DNA of 64,000 nucleotides from Ischnura elegans (lineage: Eukaryota > Arthropoda > Insecta > Odonata > Coenagrionidae). Numbering within the stretch: the stretch's first letter is position 1; every line of letters begins with the position of its first letter. The stretch covers positions 91,075,030-91,139,029 of the forward strand of contig NC_060246.1 of assembly GCF_921293095.1 (NCBI RefSeq), written 5' to 3'. Positions 12,622 to 43,892 of the stretch are shown here, in pieces. Made by a program: the position numbers and the translations under genes. The notes under the pieces are model-generated. The model searched no databases, was not told the origin of the DNA, and saw only the letters and a list, made by a program, of their open reading frames with translations.

Positions 12622-12964
12622 GCCTTAGTAGACGACCTCATTAGACTACGGATTCAAAAATGTGTAAGGAAACTGGATGTATGTTACGTAGTTTTCATCA
12701 TACCCTACTGAAAAATAATGTGTATATAATTATTGAAAATTGAGCATTGAAGAAAATAAATCACTTACAAAACAAAAACAGGAACAAAAACAATGCCAGG
12801 AACTTAACTGGAATCCTAACTGACTGAGTTAAACTAACCTATCCCCAATCAAATACCTTCATTTTCTTAAGCAATTGGTTTCTACCTTGTATTTACAAAT
12901 CAGGCACAGTGTTTTAGTGCTTCCAATTGACCAATCAAGTTTTAAGAATAAATATTGTGGGTAA

Positions 12965-13547
12965 TACAGTAGATTCCGTTTAATGGGTCCACCGGTTACT
13001 TGGGGCAGATCTTGAAGAACAGAACCCAATAGAGGAATATCCCAGAGGATTCTCCGCTTAATTGGCACAGCATGCCGCTTTATTGGGTCATGAGTGGGCG
13101 ACATAGACTATACTCGCGACGAAATTAAAATTTGTTGTTTTCATAATACTATTTTTTTATTTTTTCCTCCTTTGATTTACTCATATTTTTCACAAATGTT
13201 CCTATTCTTGCCCTATTTTGAAGGCTCTTGTTGGTATACTATCCGCGAGAGGATAGGACTTTTCCTTAATAAGACTAAGTAAAAGACATTCATCCAGCCT
13301 TGCCCGAGGCTGTGAAAAATATTTTTAATAAAAGTGTTATAATTCTTAAAAATGATAATAAATTAACTAAACTCGCTGATTTATCAATCAAATTAATACT
13401 TTAATAAACTTATGTTGCATTATAAACATTCTTTTGTCTTCTTTCTACCCTTTCAAAGTTTTTTTATGCCTATATACAAGAGAGTTCACCTAATTGGGGC
13501 AAAGTGCACAAGTCCTGATATGTCCCAATTAACCGGAATCTACTGTA
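12965..13547. mobile_element. Tigger/pogo-type non-autonomous element
   Basis: The element is 12967-13545 (579 bp). Its left end is CAGTAGATTCCGTTTAATGG and its right end reads CCAATTAACCGGAATCTACTG. These are inverted copies of the CAGTAGATTCCGG-TTAA-GGG terminus known from Tigger/pogo elements. TA flanks both sides (12965-12966 and 13546-13547), as expected for the Tc1/mariner group. The subterminal regions repeat the TTAATTGGG-like word several times. No transposase is present. It ends about 290 bp downstream of the NUDCD3 stop codon, so it may lie within or beyond that gene's 3' UTR. Confidence 0.8.
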
Positions 13548-13838
13548 TTACAAAGTTTGTTCTTTAATCTATCTTGTATATAAAATTAGGATCTTTTTCA
13601 AAATACCTTGAACGTAAGTATGCTACCCCCAAAGTTGCAAGCAAAAAGAAATAATATTAAAAGACCACAAAACCAAATATGAAATCTCTCTTCATTCAAT
13701 TATGGATTTATTAAAACACAGTAACACAGTTCACAAAAATTTTGGGATTTGTACAAAGAGTATAAAACAACATGGTATAATTTATTGGCAATGCTCACAA
13801 TAGAAACAGGTAATGACGAATCCAAGATCAAATTAACT

Positions 13839-33593
<19,755 letters not shown>

Positions 33594-33826
33594 TGTGCAA
33601 AATCAAAATAAACACTTGTACTGATTCTCGAATGTTTTTATAGTGTTTCCTTGGTATCAGAGATGGCAGCATTTCCCTAAAAATTCACATGGAGCACGAA
33701 AGCTCTTCGTGGCGGGAAATTTTCCGATCAGTGCTTTGAGTACGAAATACATTCAGTTTATCCTGTAGAACTTGTTTCATCGATTCGTTTTTTCGTGACA
33801 TCCAGAGTATTCTGCAGGAATTGGCC
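33594..33826. promoter_or_regulatory. Probable bidirectional promoter interval
   Basis: Only 233 bp separate the NUDCD3 ATG (33593, minus) from the ATG of the small plus-strand frame at 33827. It has no clear TATA box at a convincing distance from either start, which is usual for housekeeping genes. No other feature occupies it. The call rests mainly on the divergent layout and depends on the plus-strand gene being real. Confidence 0.4.
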
Positions 33827-34097
33827 ATGTCACACCAAAGGCTCCATTCTAACGCTATGAGGTGTAAGTAGATTCATTATGTTAGGATTCTGATTCTATT
33901 GTAGTTATTGATATCAATCAAGGCACTTGTATAACATATTGGAATCATGAAAATCGTTGGTTTATATGTTTTCACTCACCATACAAGAAGGTAGATAAAA
34001 TCATAAATATAATGGTTGAATATTTATCCACAGGAAGAGCCGAATAGCCAAACAAGGCGATCGCAGGGCCTTGCGTTATGACAAGGCTTTTAAATGA
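33827..34097 (+). CDS. Candidate two-exon micropeptide, 33 aa
   Basis: Exon 1 33827-33861 (MSHQRLHSNAM plus two bases) has donor AG|GTGTAAG. Exon 2 34034-34097 follows the acceptor TTTATCCACAG and reads RKSRIAKQGDRRALRYDKAF, then K and TGA. The two join in phase. The product would be very basic (about 12 Arg/Lys in 33 residues) with no signal peptide or membrane segment. I do not recognise it. In favour: good splice signals and divergent placement beside NUDCD3. Against: the length, and the chance that this is only a 5' untranslated exon pair of a downstream gene such as the exon at 34216. Confidence 0.35.
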
Positions 34098-34215
34098 CAG
34101 AAAAAGCCAAGGAAAATGACAGTATGGTATACCCTATAATGTAAATTTTCAAATTTATCAGTAGTTTCGTTACTATTTGGGATAGGAGATAGGGATATTT
34201 TGTTAATACTTACAG

Positions 34216-34327
34216 CGTCCTCTCCGATTACAAGAAGAATGGAGGCCAAAACTCCTGCCAATACATCTACTATGGCTGCTTTGACGACAAAACCTTGGGG
34301 CAAGAATTGGATCATCAGCATTATAAT
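34216..34327 (+). CDS. Putative exon, possibly the 5' coding exon of a membrane protein gene
   Basis: It lies between an acceptor (ATACTTACAG, exon from 34216) and a strong donor (AAT|GTAAGTTTC after 34327). An ATG at 34239 opens MEAKTPANTSTMAALTTKPW, then GKNWIISII, ending two bases into a codon. The hydrophobic end could begin a transmembrane helix. It lies upstream of, and on the same strand as, the incomplete gene at 39067, but the phases do not join directly, so at least one more exon would be needed. Unrecognised; it may be unrelated. Confidence 0.3.
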
Positions 34328-34329
34328 GT

Positions 34330-36044
34330 AAGTTTCTTGTTAAAACAAGAAGTTCAGTTCTAGAAATTTACCCGGGAGGTAGTCACGAGGCAAGGTGTCT
34401 GCATAGAGTTAACTCTATGGTGGCAAGGTGGCTTAACATACGCGCCTTGGTCACGAAGTCAGGTTATGCGACGCTAGAACATCTACATAACGCAACGTTC
34501 ACTCCAGTTATCCAACTTGACTGAAGTGATTTATACTAATTCCATTAGCCGCCTTCATTCGGTAACACCATCCAATTTGCTATAAAATATAAAAGCCTGA
34601 AACTTGAGACGGTTATTATGTACTGACGGTATGGGATATAAGAAACGGTTCGGTGATTTTTCTGGTGAAGGCATTAGGTTTGCTCTCCAATTATCTGCTA
34701 AATAATGATATTCACTTTTACCCTTGTATTTTCATGTCTCTCTTTATCGGCTCGCGTTGAATGGGAGGCCTCGTTATTAAGTGTACATTGGGACCTAATG
34801 GTGGGATAGAAGGGGTGACGCGGACCCAATTGGAAGACCATGTAAGAAGCCATTGCCCTCCACTAATTGTGAGACGTAAAATATGCAATACATCCCTGAA
34901 GCAGTATTCTGTAATCCTCACCACCTTCGGTGTAATCACACCTCAGTGAATATTGTCTTCCCATTCTCCGAAGTCTTGACCTTGATCTGCCGCTGGGAGG
35001 GCCTAATCGCGCTTTTGGAACCGTATCTGGTTCCGAACTTATCTATTTTATTGCAAATTGGATGGTATGACTGAATGGAGGCGGATAATGGATCTTTTAT
35101 GATTCACTTCTGTCAATTTGAATGACTGGAGTGAACGTTGCATTATGCAGCTGCTCTTGCGTCGGATAACATCGTATGCAGGGGCGCTTAAGTCGCATTT
35201 GGCGTCTTTGGTTAATTATGTCTTAATTCTCCCACATTTACATCGTGTTTTACCTCCCTTCCTTCGCTTTAGGCGCTGATAATATGGGAGCATTAATTCA
35301 GAGCTCGGGTACTACCTACGCTGTGAAACAAAACATTATCTACTTGAAACAAAGGTTAAATAATTCTAACTACATAAATAATTGGAACAGGAAGATAACT
35401 ACGTTGCTACTCTTTTGCTGAGAATGATGAGAACACCGTAAGATCTATAGTAGTTCTTATGATTTCATGGATTGTTCAGTGTACTAAGTGTGATGTAGGT
35501 ATTATTAATTCCTAGATTTCAAACCTTATTGAAAAAAGACTTCCAGTGATTTAGGAGGTATCTCTTTCCCCGTTATGCACACTCTCCTTTCCAGAATAGT
35601 TTTTTATTTGTGGATGTACGTAATAAATGGTACATTGATGTTGAATTAAAATAAAATAAAGGTAGTTGACTGTTAAAGATTTTTATCTACACTCGTACGA
35701 TTTTCGTGGCACATGTGTCTGTTATTTAAAAATATCTCTTTCTCATCTCATTAGGCCACACTGAGACGTAATTCAGAAGTAATTAAATCAAATTTAAGTA
35801 GCATAATATGATCAAAATTAAGTAGTATAGTATGAATTAGTTCATCGAATTATGCTAGCGGGTATGGCCGCGGCATGTAGTGATACTCCGCCGATACTCC
35901 TCCTATTATCGATCAATCTTCTTAAGTGATTGCGAAGAAGGGTATTGCCCTGGAGGCACGCATCGGAGATAGGAGAGGTAAACCCGGTAAACCCGATGGG
36001 CCAAAATTACCTAACTGAATTCGACGAGCATTCCTCAAGCATAC
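34330..36044. other. Stretch without a recognised gene
   Basis: No domain-bearing frame or clear repeat seen. Around 35930-36000 there is a small GC-richer patch with repeated GGTAAACCCG, without further structure. Confidence 0.4.
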
Positions 36045-36313
36045 TGTCAGGCCAGTAGCGGATACAGAAAAAACTCAAGGGGGGCGCAAAAGATATCTTG
36101 AGCTACCTTAACTTTTGTTGTGATGACAAATAATTAAGTCTGCAAAGTTAAGAAAGTTTTATTTAAACTGATAATACTCTAATATAAGACAGTGCCATCC
36201 TATGAAATAAAAAAAATTTACAATTGTGGTTCCGCAAATCTCGGCAATGCGGGCGGCCCCGCAAGAGGGGGGGGGGGGCGCCCCCTGTACCCCCCACCGT
36301 CACTGTGTCGGGC
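36045..36313. mobile_element. hAT-like MITE, sister copy of 11632-11883
   Basis: The element is 36053-36305 (253 bp). It starts CAGTAGCGGATACAGAAAAA and ends in CCCCCCACCGTCACTG. The flanks are TGTCAGGC (36045-36052) and TGTCGGGC (36306-36313), a 7/8 match. Its whole length aligns with the reverse complement of the copy at 11632-11883, and the two differ by one base in length. The 78-aa plus frame at 36192-36428 runs across its end and is not a gene. Confidence 0.85.
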
Positions 36314-36819
36314 ACGATCGCTGATCACCGAAGTTAGGCGTGAAATGAGATCTTCCCAATGTTTGGGATTTCCGATGGTGATCCCTTCTGGGGTGGAGGC
36401 TGAGGGAGCCTGGGATCACTCGAAATGAGGTAAATATATCATCAATATACGCTACTGAGGGTAGAGCTCGGTTTATACTCGTTAATAAGAATATAATCTT
36501 CCAGGAATAAGTGTGGCCTCAATGGCTTAATCGAATTGGATTTAATACCGAGATAGGATAATGTAATATGAAAATGACTCGTTTCGCCTGGATAAAGTTG
36601 ATGTAGAATTTTTTACCCTAATCTGGTGTTTACTTGTTTTTTATTTCGAAAAAATTGGCAATACCGACTTAAGGGTAAATTTTAAGGCGTCAAAAATAGC
36701 GAAGGAACCTATAAGTATTGCTAGCTGCAGATATCTATATTTATTGAGAAATATTTTTCGTAGCTTATTTCGTCAATTTCCCTATTCATAGACGCGAAAA
36801 ATATTTGTTATATACTAGC

Positions 36820-37250
36820 CAGCCACCCGGCATTGCTCAGAAAGGATAGTACCCTGAGAAGAGGAAACATAGATCTTTGAACGGTGAAGTTGCGAGAAAA
36901 GGCAGCAGTGGAACTGGAAGTCCCAAAATCGGCCTTCTCCTATCACACAACGCGCACAAAGATATACATGCAGAGCAGAGCATGGTAGGGTTGAATGGGG
37001 ATATTATATAGGAAGGTTGGAGAGTAAGCAGAGGGTAGGGAATGGGTGCTAGGTGGCGCCGAGCACATTTTCAGGGTACCGTAATTTGAAAACGACGCAA
37101 AGGACGCAACCGGAAGCAGCACTAGGGGTTTCGTGACCATGAGATGATCCTATGGTCGTTAAATTTGGTTGCAATCCATACAGTCATATGGAAATGCATA
37201 GCTGACAGGCAAACAGATATCTTCTTTTTTATGTATAGATGTTGAAAGAC
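36820..37250 (+). repeat. Possible truncated retroelement-like repeat
   Basis: It starts ATATACTAGCCAGCCACCCG followed by GCATTGCTCAG, and ends near ACAGATATCTTCTTTTTTAT then GTATAGATG. An ACTAGC...ACCCGGC-TTGC start paired with a TATAGAT end is a pattern I know from dispersed arthropod repeats of the RTE/unknown type. There is no coding evidence, so the class is uncertain. Confidence 0.35.
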
Positions 37251-38033
37251 TGATAAAAATAATTTGTTACTCAACCACTGGAAATGGCATTGCTAATTGC
37301 ATGGCTTATTTTTTCAATACCTCTTGTAAATACCTATCACATTCCCAATTTCGTTTTAGTCATTTTCTCCTCTTCATATTGGAATCTCGAGATGCGAAAG
37401 AAAAGATTTCCACTCGGCGAGCGTCTAAGCTTTTGCTTATGCCCTCTCCAAATCAAGTGTTGTAACTACTTCCTCGCCAACTAAATTTTTAGCATGGTTA
37501 AAATAGTCTCTAGTTTGGCACACGGTTCAGCATTTTATGCCCGTATAAGGTTGATTTAACATTTTTCACTTGGAAAGCCTTCAATTTTTATCATCAGACT
37601 TACATAATCGTCACTACTGACAATTTTCCGAATTCGGCACTCGGTGAACAGTTGACGTCTTGATGGGATGGATGACAGCAGTAGTTTTAATTTGGGTTTA
37701 GACAATGTGTTAGGAAAATGAATGAAATCTCTGTCACTTTCGATCGGGTCTGCTTAAACTTATTCTTTTTTGTTATTTAATTTTTGGAAAGTAGTATAAA
37801 GCACAAGTTTAATATAACATGTTAGTCTATGCAAAATTTCCGTTTGGAAAGTCATTCGCATTGGCGTGGAATCGAACTAGGGTATTACACTTGGCTCCGA
37901 GTTTTTAAATTATCAATTAAACGATCAAAGCATTTTCCCTCATTTCCAGTCAGTGTTAAAATAAAGGAATATACACATATCTTCCAGTTGATAACATATA
38001 ATCATATGGATGATAGTTCGAAATTAGACTCAC

Positions 38034-38922
38034 GTAATTCACTAGTAACCACACTCGATGTCCAGTAGCACCTTCCTTTTTTGGGGCAATACAATTTGTT
38101 TACCCGGCTTGAGCGTGGAATATCGCCCACCTCCAGAGTGACGTTGGCCAACACGGCAGCTACCTGTAAAACGTTTATCTTTGAATAATTTCACAGACTA
38201 TATTAAATTTTCAGATTCCAAAAAATAAATTTATAACTATAAACACCGTGCATATTATGAACAAGACAATCAAATTTTTCTTGACTCTGTACTTCGACGA
38301 TTTCATTTTTGTTCCTATTGTAATCAGTTTAATAAGCAATATTAGAAAGTATAGCTAAAATTTTAGAATTTTAAACCGCGATTTTGATCTATGTATTACG
38401 TTATAATAACATAAACATAGCCAAAATAAAAGGAGATGTGGTGGGTGTATTGGCGGGTCATAGCAATTCTTATGATTTATTAGTGATCAACAATGGGTTG
38501 AATGTAAACAACCGATTGGGTGAAAATGGTTTTAAAATTTTATATTTTCACGCCACGTGAGTAAAACAGTGGCGCTGGCCTTAGAATAATAATTTTTTCC
38601 TCAAATTTGTGAAGAAAAACATCCCATTGACTCAGCTCGCCGTGAAATCATGGAGGAAGGCCAACGATAAGTTTTCACTACCACAAAAGAAACAATAACG
38701 AGCTAATGCTTTAAAATCCATTGGTATTTCCATTAAATTTCGTTTCCTTACCATAACAAAAATTCGTGGCATGACTGGGACACAGATTTTATCCCTAATT
38801 GAAACGAAATGTACCAATGGTGATGTAGTATGTCCCAACGCTGTTTCAATACGAGGAATCTGCCCCAGCAGGTATGTAGCTGTTACAGTGTCTTCATATG
38901 TTTCTGTCATGCGGGTGGTGAA
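38034..38922 (-). CDS. Two putative exons of an unidentified minus-strand gene
   Basis: Exon A (38922-38752, 57 codons) opens after ATTGTAG and ends ATG|GTAAGG. It reads FTTRMTETYEDTVTATYLLG, QIPRIETALGH, VHFVSIRDKICVPVMPRIFV. Exon B (38163-38034) lies between TTTTACAG and TTAC|GTGAGT. In the joining frame it gives VAAVLANVTLEVGDIPRSSR, VNKLYCPKKGRCYW; another frame of B is open too and ends in TAG. Both have good donors, and the A-B junction keeps phase 0. I recognise no family. The acceptor of A is pyrimidine-poor. They could be internal exons of a gene whose ends are outside what I can see, or chance open frames. Confidence 0.3.
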
Positions 38923-39066
38923 CTACAATGATTTTGATCAGAATATTCTGCTATTTGAAAGTATCTCACATTATCTTCTCTATGCCCACACTCTCACTTG
39001 GCGACTCTTGGACATAGGTAGACACCGTAAGCTCCGTGCATAACATATGTTCTTCGACTTACTTAG

Positions 39067-41573
39067 GATGCGAGGCTTTTGTCACTTTTCTTGGAGTAGT
39101 TGGCGCAGTGAGTATAATCATTTGATATATACACTTTTCAAATGCTATTCGAATATTCATTTGTCTCTGCTTTCTTTTTAGCTGTTTACTGTGACGGATA
39201 TTTTTAGAATAATACGCTGTGGCCCGGTCCTAGATGAAGAAATGTGGGGCAGAGAGCAATCAAAAGATGGGTCAGGTACAAGCATTTCATTAATTATTTG
39301 TGCTTGCCATAATTGGCCCAAATTTTACTCCGAATCCTTGACCCTGTACTTACGAGACGTAAAAAGTGCAATGGCTCAACGACTCCGAAAATTTCTGGTG
39401 AAAAGGGGTCAGTACGAAGAACTATTATGTCGTGAGGGAGGTAATGGTGTTGTTGTTTTATATTTACCTTTGAACCGCAGCCGAGTGAATAAAATGAGCT
39501 AAATGATTAAATGTGTTAGTTATGCGAAGTTATGCGATTAAATGAAAGTTGGACTTATCTAATCATTAAGATAGGCTTAAATGGAGAAAATAGAAGAGCC
39601 GCTTGTGTATTTAATGTACGGGTCATTATGTACTGAAAATCCCACATTATCCCTAAGTGTCCCTCTTAATTCACATTTGATGACACCATTTCTTCCTTTT
39701 TATCGCTTTCTTAGCTCGTTCCCTAACGTAGACTTGGGTAAACCCCATCTCTTTCTCCTCTTTGTCCATTTATTACTTATCACGATTGTCCCCGTCAGAA
39801 GTTCCCTCTTTTCGGCCTCAAAATCGTATTGCTCCCGTTTTATTCTTCTGTCCAATACTAATCTCTATCAAGAACAGATTATTATTTATTAGTGCCCATA
39901 TTTCTACATCATATTACTCCTTACTCACATCAGTGCGCTCTCTATTTGAACTCGTCTCGGAATGCCGTCGAAAATCTTATGGCCGGTTTAGAAAAAAATT
40001 CTCAGCAAAAATTAGCGCCGAACCTTAAGAATTAAACTTCGTGAAGTAAATCCATGAGGCTTAGGAAAAACTTAATTTCAATATCTTATGTGCGGCAGTG
40101 TGTTATTTAAGTTCTGCAGAAGAATGATAGAAGATGTCAAGTCGACGCTAAATTTTACTATAAACTCTCCGAAGCTATGGATATAATGTTTTCGTTAATC
40201 CTAACTTGTATATATTGCTAGTTTTTTTCCTTAAATCGTCCTTACCTAATCCCTGGTAGACTTTGTGGTTGATACAATTCTTCTTCTATTATAATATATA
40301 ATAATTATAATAATATTCGTTACGATGCCAATATTTCGTGTAGGAAATGCTCATTCTCTGATAGCATGTGTTAAATGAATAGCCGATGTCTTTTCCTTAT
40401 GGCTCTTGAAATTTGTCGTCCAAATGCTTGGTTTATTCTCGGCCTTCTTTCGATTCTCAGGTCTTTTTATGATCCAATGCCGCGCGACATCTCTTTATTC
40501 TAATTGAAATCCTCCATGTTCAATTATTATCAGAATTTTGCTTTCCAGGAAAATTGAATTTTTTTACCGCGTCCGAAACCAGGTAGCTGTGTGTTGATCT
40601 TTTCCAAAAATCAATGTTTTGCCTCCTTGATTGTGCGCTCGTCGCTTTATCAGAGGAATTATTGCTGTTATATATTTTTCCCGATAATTCTTCCTGTCGT
40701 AATGAAACTTGCATGGACCTGAACACCTCGATTTAGCATTTTCACAATCGCTTCTCCTTCTACGTCGTCCTATTCCTTCATTATTAAGAAGTTTTATTAG
40801 GGGAGATTTGCTTGATTATATGTTCCAATATTTGTGACTTTTATTAAATCATTTCTCTTTTAAATAAATGGATATGTGATACAGCCGTTTTTGTAGCCAA
40901 CGAAAACGTGCATAATAAATGAAATTTAATTTAAAACTATTGTCTAAACCATTTGGATACGAGTTGAAAATAAACCCAAGCTTTATTTTTTGAATGATAC
41001 CAATCTTTACGAGGACTCAGAAATGTATGAATGAAATCGTCAGTTTCAATGTTAAAAAACTGATTCTTGACATCATCTTAAGTAATAAGTTCGGGTATCA
41101 TTTTTACTTACCAATTCAAGTTTACTTTTCAGTCAATCCCGTTTTAAAGAGAGACCTCAAGTTAGTATCTTCTGTTATGGGTGCTGAGCATTACTTACTA
41201 CTTTTAATTGGCTCTATATCGGTAAGTAATGTTGAGCTATGGAAGTTAGGCATCATAGGGATAAAGCAAGATAAAAAATTATTTTGTTTTTTAGGGAAAG
41301 CCTTTACTCCTAGTTCCATGGCTGATTGTTCAAGCATTTGTTATCGTGATGGAGATATTTGTATTTTTCCTGAAGTTAACATCCGGCGGAGTCCATGTAT
41401 TTAAAGGGGAAGTTTTATTATACGGTAACTCAGTGTTTGATAATACTAAATGAAATATGATTTTAGTGACGTTTTGGAAAACTAATTTAATTGAAATAAT
41501 TCACTCTTTTTCAGCATTTTTGGTACACAACTGGCTACAAGTATTCTGTTATTTCATTAACAGCGTACGGTAA
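39067..41573 (+). CDS. Multi-pass membrane protein, five exons, 5' end missing
   Basis: Exons 39067-39107, 39182-39275, 41133-41221, 41295-41424, 41515-41573. All have GT/AG boundaries, the phases agree (0, 1, 0, 1), and the frame ends at TAA. The visible 137 residues hold four hydrophobic segments: FVTFLGVVGALFTV; AEHYLLLLIGSIS; LLLVPWLIVQAFVIVMEIFV; FLVHNWLQVFCYFINSVR at the C-terminus. Between the first two is a polar loop (CGPVLDEEMWGREQSKDG, NPVLKRDL). This four-pass plan with PWL in the third helix resembles the insect DUF4728-like uncharacterised membrane proteins; function unknown. The first exon must end with one base of the codon before CEAF and was not found. The gene at 43893-45987 has a similar plan, so the two may be old paralogues. 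Confidence 0.7.
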
Positions 41574-42711
41574 CAACACTATTTGGCGATCATCTAACAT
41601 GCGCCCTATAACTGCCAGCAGCATACCCAGTATTGTCTATTTGCAGAAAAAATATTATTATCTGTTTAGATTTTTAATGATATTCTAGTTGATAACTAAT
41701 TGTGCCTGTACAACAATACATTAATGTCTCTTTTTTCTTATCTTGTAGTTGAAATTTATTTGTCTATCATTTCATTTCTGCTCATGGTAGTTCAAGGATT
41801 CTGAAAAGTGAAATTCAGTTTGTTTTTAAAAAAAATTGTATCGTGGAAAAAAATCATAATTATTTAGTTTCCTGGCATGAATCATGAAAATACTCCAATC
41901 ATTTTATCTGCCTCGGTCATTGAAAGCGAGATGTACTGCTTACCATGAGGAACAATCTTTTCGCACACTTGCCGTTCGCTTTCGGATTAACGTTTACACG
42001 CTCACTGTAACTCCACCCAAACAGCAGACGATATCCATCGGATATCAATATAAGGTTGACATATCCAAAATACGTTATCACATGATGGATATTTTGACAA
42101 CGTTACATAAATATCGTATTTGGTACATCCACAACAAGTTGTAAAAATAGCGTTGCACAAATATCCTAGTTGTAATATGCGTGATATTAAGAGAATATTA
42201 TTCCGTAGAGTATCCATAGGTAGCATATGTTCTGTGTAGAACTGAAGAGCACAAAAGTTTTATTTGTATGTCGAGAATCCATAAAAACCATAACAAGCAC
42301 ACCCATTATCTACTATTTAGATATCGTGAAGATATCTGGAAATGTTGTAATATGGACCTCCATATCCACTGTTTGATATCTCTGCAACATTGCTTGGCGG
42401 CTCCTTTTGATATTTGACAAATATGCGTACAACGTTAATTGGGTTAACGTGGATGATACACGGATGTCATATGTTAACGCCGATAATGTTGTCTGGATAT
42501 TATTGAGATATTGAATGCGGCTTGGGCAGTCTTCATTGTGGCAGGATTTATTTGCTAATCGCAGAAGCATGAATCGAATTTATACTAATTACTGATTGAA
42601 TTGTGTTTAGCATGAGTTCGTATTCGTGTTTTATGAATAATTATGCGTACGTGTATGTTACGGACGACTTCTCTTTTCTACCTTAAACTTAATACTGATC
42701 GTATTTGCTTA
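41574..42711. other. Gap with a possible decayed inverted-repeat element
   Basis: The 3' UTR of the membrane protein gene probably occupies the first part. About 42020-42560 is dense in GATATC/GATAT and AACATTG/ACGTTG words in both directions (for example GATATCCATCGGATATC), suggesting an old MITE, but I could not define its ends. Confidence 0.35.
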
Positions 42712-43430
42712 TGTAGGCTCTAGTAGATGAATTAGAGAAATTATGCGAGGAATATGACTTGAGGATTAATTAAAAGAAGAAAAAAATTATGTGACTTGTA
42801 AAACATTGTGAGCATGGAATTTGAGGCTCAAGATAAAGTGAGTTGGCACAAACTTGAACGGGTAGAGCAACTCATCTATTTAGTTACAGCTCACTAGAGG
42901 AAAACGGATACAGCAGTAAAGACATTTGGAAGATAATTGCGTAAGCGATGGAGGCATTCATGAGCAGGGAAGAACTGATGAGAGGTTCGTTATGTAAGAG
43001 TTGTAAGAAAAGGCTAGTGACGAGTCACTTAAAAACATGGACGCTGAAGAGAGGACGAGAAAAGAGTGGATGCCTACGAGATGTTGATATGAAGATGAAC
43101 GGAGGTGGGTATGTGGTTGGAGAGAAGGAGGAAATACGAAGTGCTGGACATGGTGGGTGAGGAGAGGCAGCTTCTAGATGAGATGTGAAGGAGACATAAG
43201 GTTTGAATGGCGCCAGTGCTGGACGGGTATGGGATGTTGAAAACAGTGTTAGAGGGGAGATTGTGAGGTAAAAGAGGGAGGAGAAGGAGGACGATAGGAT
43301 TTTTAGATTATATGAATTGAAGAATTGAATTGAATTGAAGTTGGGAGGAGAGACAGGCGAGGGTGATCGGAAAAAGGCTCCAGGTAAACCTACCTTGCCC
43401 GGTAGAATACTTGAATAATAATAATTATCG
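42712..43430 (+). mobile_element. Decayed LINE 3' fragment (end of reverse transcriptase)
   Basis: Broken plus-strand frames read, in order, ALVDELEKLCEEYDLRIN, AMEAFMSREELMRGSLCKSC then KKRLV, KTWTLKRG, LDMVGEERQLLDEM, MLKTVLEGRL and RIFRLYE/GFLDYM-like pieces. These match the tail of LINE reverse transcriptases (E---L--L---C-EYGL-IN, KA-F--RK-LL-GSL-L-LKKRLV, W-L--LDEM-R, LL--VLEGR--GKR). Stops and frame changes are frequent. The 3' end runs into AATAATAATAAT, a typical LINE tail. The 148-aa minus frame at 43025-43471 is its antisense shadow. Confidence 0.7.
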
Positions 43431-43892
43431 TATTTGTTGATGGGTGCGAAGATTTTAAGTAAGCCGTGCATACCTACAGTCTAAGGAGGGGAAATTTAAG
43501 ATTTCTCTGACCGCGCCCAAGAACAATAATATGGTTGCATGATAAAGCTCCTAATTTTAGACGGAATCAAAGGAAATATATCATTATTTCATTCAGATTC
43601 ATAATGAGATCTTAATAATCCATATTTATATTTGAAAATTTTAATATTTTCCCGGTGAATCAAATGTTGAAAACGTTTCGCGGGTTTCATACAGCATGAT
43701 GTTATCTGTCGTTGTTACCGCCGTCACTAAGTAACGACGCGTAATAAATATTATGGGTTCTTTAAATTCAATGCAAGCGCGGAAAATATTGTATTGCCAT
43801 TGAAACATAAGGTTTGCCAGTTGCGGAAATTACGATGCATTCATAGACTAGTGAGCGTATTTCAATAAAATGGGGCTGAAACACGAACAAGG

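Noticed and set aside
38946-39066. First exon of the 39067 gene ending at GACATA|GTAGAC
   Set aside because: The phase would fit, but the intron would be only about 48 bp and the upstream frame has no signal or conserved start.
40994-41404. 136-aa plus-strand frame as a single-exon gene
   Set aside because: It crosses two real exons of the membrane protein gene. The second exon (41295-41424) is read in the wrong frame there, while the spliced frame yields a proper membrane helix.
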